In this document: positions 62,866-64,000 of the stretch, piece after piece
How positions within the stretch are numbered: position 1 is the first letter of the stretch
Layout: the number at the start of each line of letters is the position of its first letter
Source: Pseudonocardia sp. EC080619-01
Lineage (GTDB): Bacteria; Actinomycetota; Actinomycetes; Mycobacteriales; Pseudonocardiaceae
Direction: 5' to 3'
Assembly: GCF_001420995.1 (NCBI RefSeq)
Contig: NZ_CP012185.1
Coordinates: forward strand, 620,001-684,000
Length of the DNA: 64,000 nucleotides
Notes under the pieces: model-generated
Database searches by the model: none
What the model was told of the DNA's origin: nothing
Seen by the model: the letters and a program-made list of their open reading frames with translations, nothing else
Translations under genes and position numbers: made by a program

Positions 62866-64000
62866 ATGTCCCACAATGTGCTCGAAGATGCGCCTTTGTC
62901 CCGTTTCCACAAGAAGCTCGCGCTGTTCTCCTCGGGCGGCCCGTTCCTCGACGGCTACGTGCTGTCAATCATCGGCGTCGCCCTCGTCCAGGCGTCGCCG
63001 GCGCTGGGCCTCACCCCATCCGAGGAAGGCCTGGTCGGCGCCGCGGCATTGATCGGCATCTTCCTGGGGGCGTTCCTCGGCGGGTGGCTGACCGACATCT
63101 TCGGGCGGCACCTGCTCTTCACGATCGACCTCATCGCGATCATCGTCTTCTCGGCCCTGCAGTTCTTCGTCACCGACGCGTTCTGGCTTATTGCCATGAG
63201 GCTGCTCGTCGGCGTCGCGGTCGGCGCCGACTACCCGATCGCGACATCTCTGCTAGCGGAGTTCTCTCCGCGGCGATACCGCGGGCCCCTGCTGGGTGCC
63301 TTCGTCACCATGTGGTTTGTCGGTGCGGCCGCGGCCTACCTGGTCGGCGAGCTGCTGCTGTCCTACGAGGACGGCTGGCGCTGGATGCTGGCCAGTGCCG
63401 CCCTCCCGGGCCTGATCATCGTCCTCTGCCGGATCGGCACGCCGGAGTCGCCGCGGTGGCTGCTGAGGAAGGGCCGCGCCGAGGAGGCCACAGCCGTCAT
63501 GCAGAAAATCTTCGGACCGCAGGCCTCGGTCGACGATATCGAGCCCGAGGTGCAGGAGAACCTCCGGGTCGGCGCGCTCCTTCGGGCCGGTTATGGCAAG
63601 CGCATGCTGTTCATCACCCTGTTCTGGACCTGTTCGATCGTCCCGTTGTTCGCCATCTACGCGTTCGGGCCGAAGATCCTCGGGGCACTGAGTCTGGAGG
63701 AAGGCACGGACACGATTGGTGCAGCAGTCATCACCGTGATGTTCATGGTCGGCTGCGTCGTCTCGCTGCTGCTGGTGAACCGAATGGGGCGCCGGTCGCT
63801 GATCATCCATAGCTTCCTCTGGGCCGGTGTGGCTATGCTGCTGCTCGGCATCTTCCCGAACGCGCCCACCCTGGTCGTCATGGGCCTGTTCGTTGCCTAC
63901 GCTGTCTTCATCGGCGGGTCCCAGATTCTGCAGTGGATCTACCCGAACGAGCTGTTCCCGACCGAGATCCGGGGCTCCGCGGTCGGTCTAGCCTCCTCGC
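62866..64000 (+). CDS. MFS transporter, sugar/organic-acid type (3' end outside window)
   Basis: The reading frame starts at ATG 62866 with GGAG five bases upstream and remains open for 378 codons to the window edge. It begins MSHNVLEDAPLSRFHKKL and shows FLDGYVLSIIGVALV (helix 1), GGWLTDIFGRHLLF (the MFS loop motif), VGADYPIATSLLAEFSPRRYRG (helix 4-5 motif) and TPESPRWLLRKGRAEEA before the central loop. This is the sugar-porter/aromatic-acid branch of the superfamily. About 60-90 C-terminal residues should lie beyond the window. Divergence from a PucR-type regulator suggests uptake of a catabolic substrate. Confidence 0.9.
   Translation, partial: MSHNVLEDAPLSRFHKKLALFSSGGPFLDGYVLSIIGVALVQASPALGLTPSEEGLVGAAALIGIFLGAFLGGWLTDIFGRHLLFTIDLIAIIVFSALQFFVTDAFWLIAMRLLVGVAVGADYPIATSLLAEFSPRRYRGPLLGAFVTMWFVGAAAAYLVGELLLSYEDGWRWMLASAALPGLIIVLCRIGTPESPRWLLRKGRAEEATAVMQKIFGPQASVDDIEPEVQENLRVGALLRAGYGKRMLFITLFWTCSIVPLFAIYAFGPKILGALSLEEGTDTIGAAVITVMFMVGCVVSLLLVNRMGRRSLIIHSFLWAGVAMLLLGIFPNAPTLVVMGLFVAYAVFIGGSQILQWIYPNELFPTEIRGSAVGLASS

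Overview
The window is high-GC actinomycete DNA with many GTG starts, 4-base stop/start overlaps, a fused AccD-AccA carboxyltransferase and a CIRCE-controlled groEL. The gene style fits Pseudonocardiaceae, but nothing here proves the genus. There are no rRNA or tRNA genes. It looks like a genomic island: a type II polyketide cluster inside a zone of decayed integrases, insertion sequences and defence genes.

Layout. 0.7-10.0 kb: remains of tyrosine-recombinase modules, namely a truncated integrase, a 541-residue HEPN-motif protein, an integrase broken by an 8-base deletion, a recombinase broken by a 7-base tandem duplication, a small XRE regulator, and a zinc-ribbon gene split by an IS110 element. 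10.1-20.2 kb: lone groEL with CIRCE, two TetR regulators, a ComB-like phosphatase, one intact and one broken aminoglycoside-phosphotransferase-like gene, and small hypothetical genes. 20.2-21.2 kb: a recombinase-like gene.

21.4-52.8 kb: the biosynthetic cluster. The rightward block (30.6-43.1 kb) has the angucycline order: PgaE/UrdE-type oxygenase, cyclase, KS-alpha, KS-beta, ACP, a complete dedicated acetyl-CoA carboxylase, C-9 ketoreductase, aromatase/cyclase and a PgaM/UrdM-type oxygenase-reductase fusion with an internal start. The leftward block (21.4-30.2 kb) has two glycosyltransferases, two paralogous unknown proteins tied to them, an NmrA-like reductase, a flavin reductase, and the aminotransferase, 3,5-epimerase and 4-ketoreductase of an amino sugar. 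The right arm (44.2-52.8 kb) has an exporter, a MerR regulator with matching palindromes, a second flavin reductase, an atypical response regulator, and the 2,3-dehydratase, RmlB, RmlA and sugar C-methyltransferase. The sugar genes together match the vancosamine (EvaA-E) route, so the predicted product is an angucycline with a 3-amino-3-C-methyl-2,3,6-trideoxyhexose, reminiscent of marmycin-type compounds.

52.8-60.8 kb: a fragment homologous to the end of the 10 kb recombinase-module gene, then a Gabija-like OLD nuclease plus UvrD helicase whose helicase is cut by an IS21 element, further IS relics, and an unusual PLD-like/DnaB-like fusion protein with both catalytic motifs altered. 61.3-64 kb: a PucR-type regulator divergent from an MFS transporter that runs off the window.

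The most promising novelty is the pair of glycosyltransferase-linked unknown proteins, which look like tandem cupredoxin-fold domains without copper ligands. The PLD-DnaB fusion and the integrase-linked HEPN protein follow.
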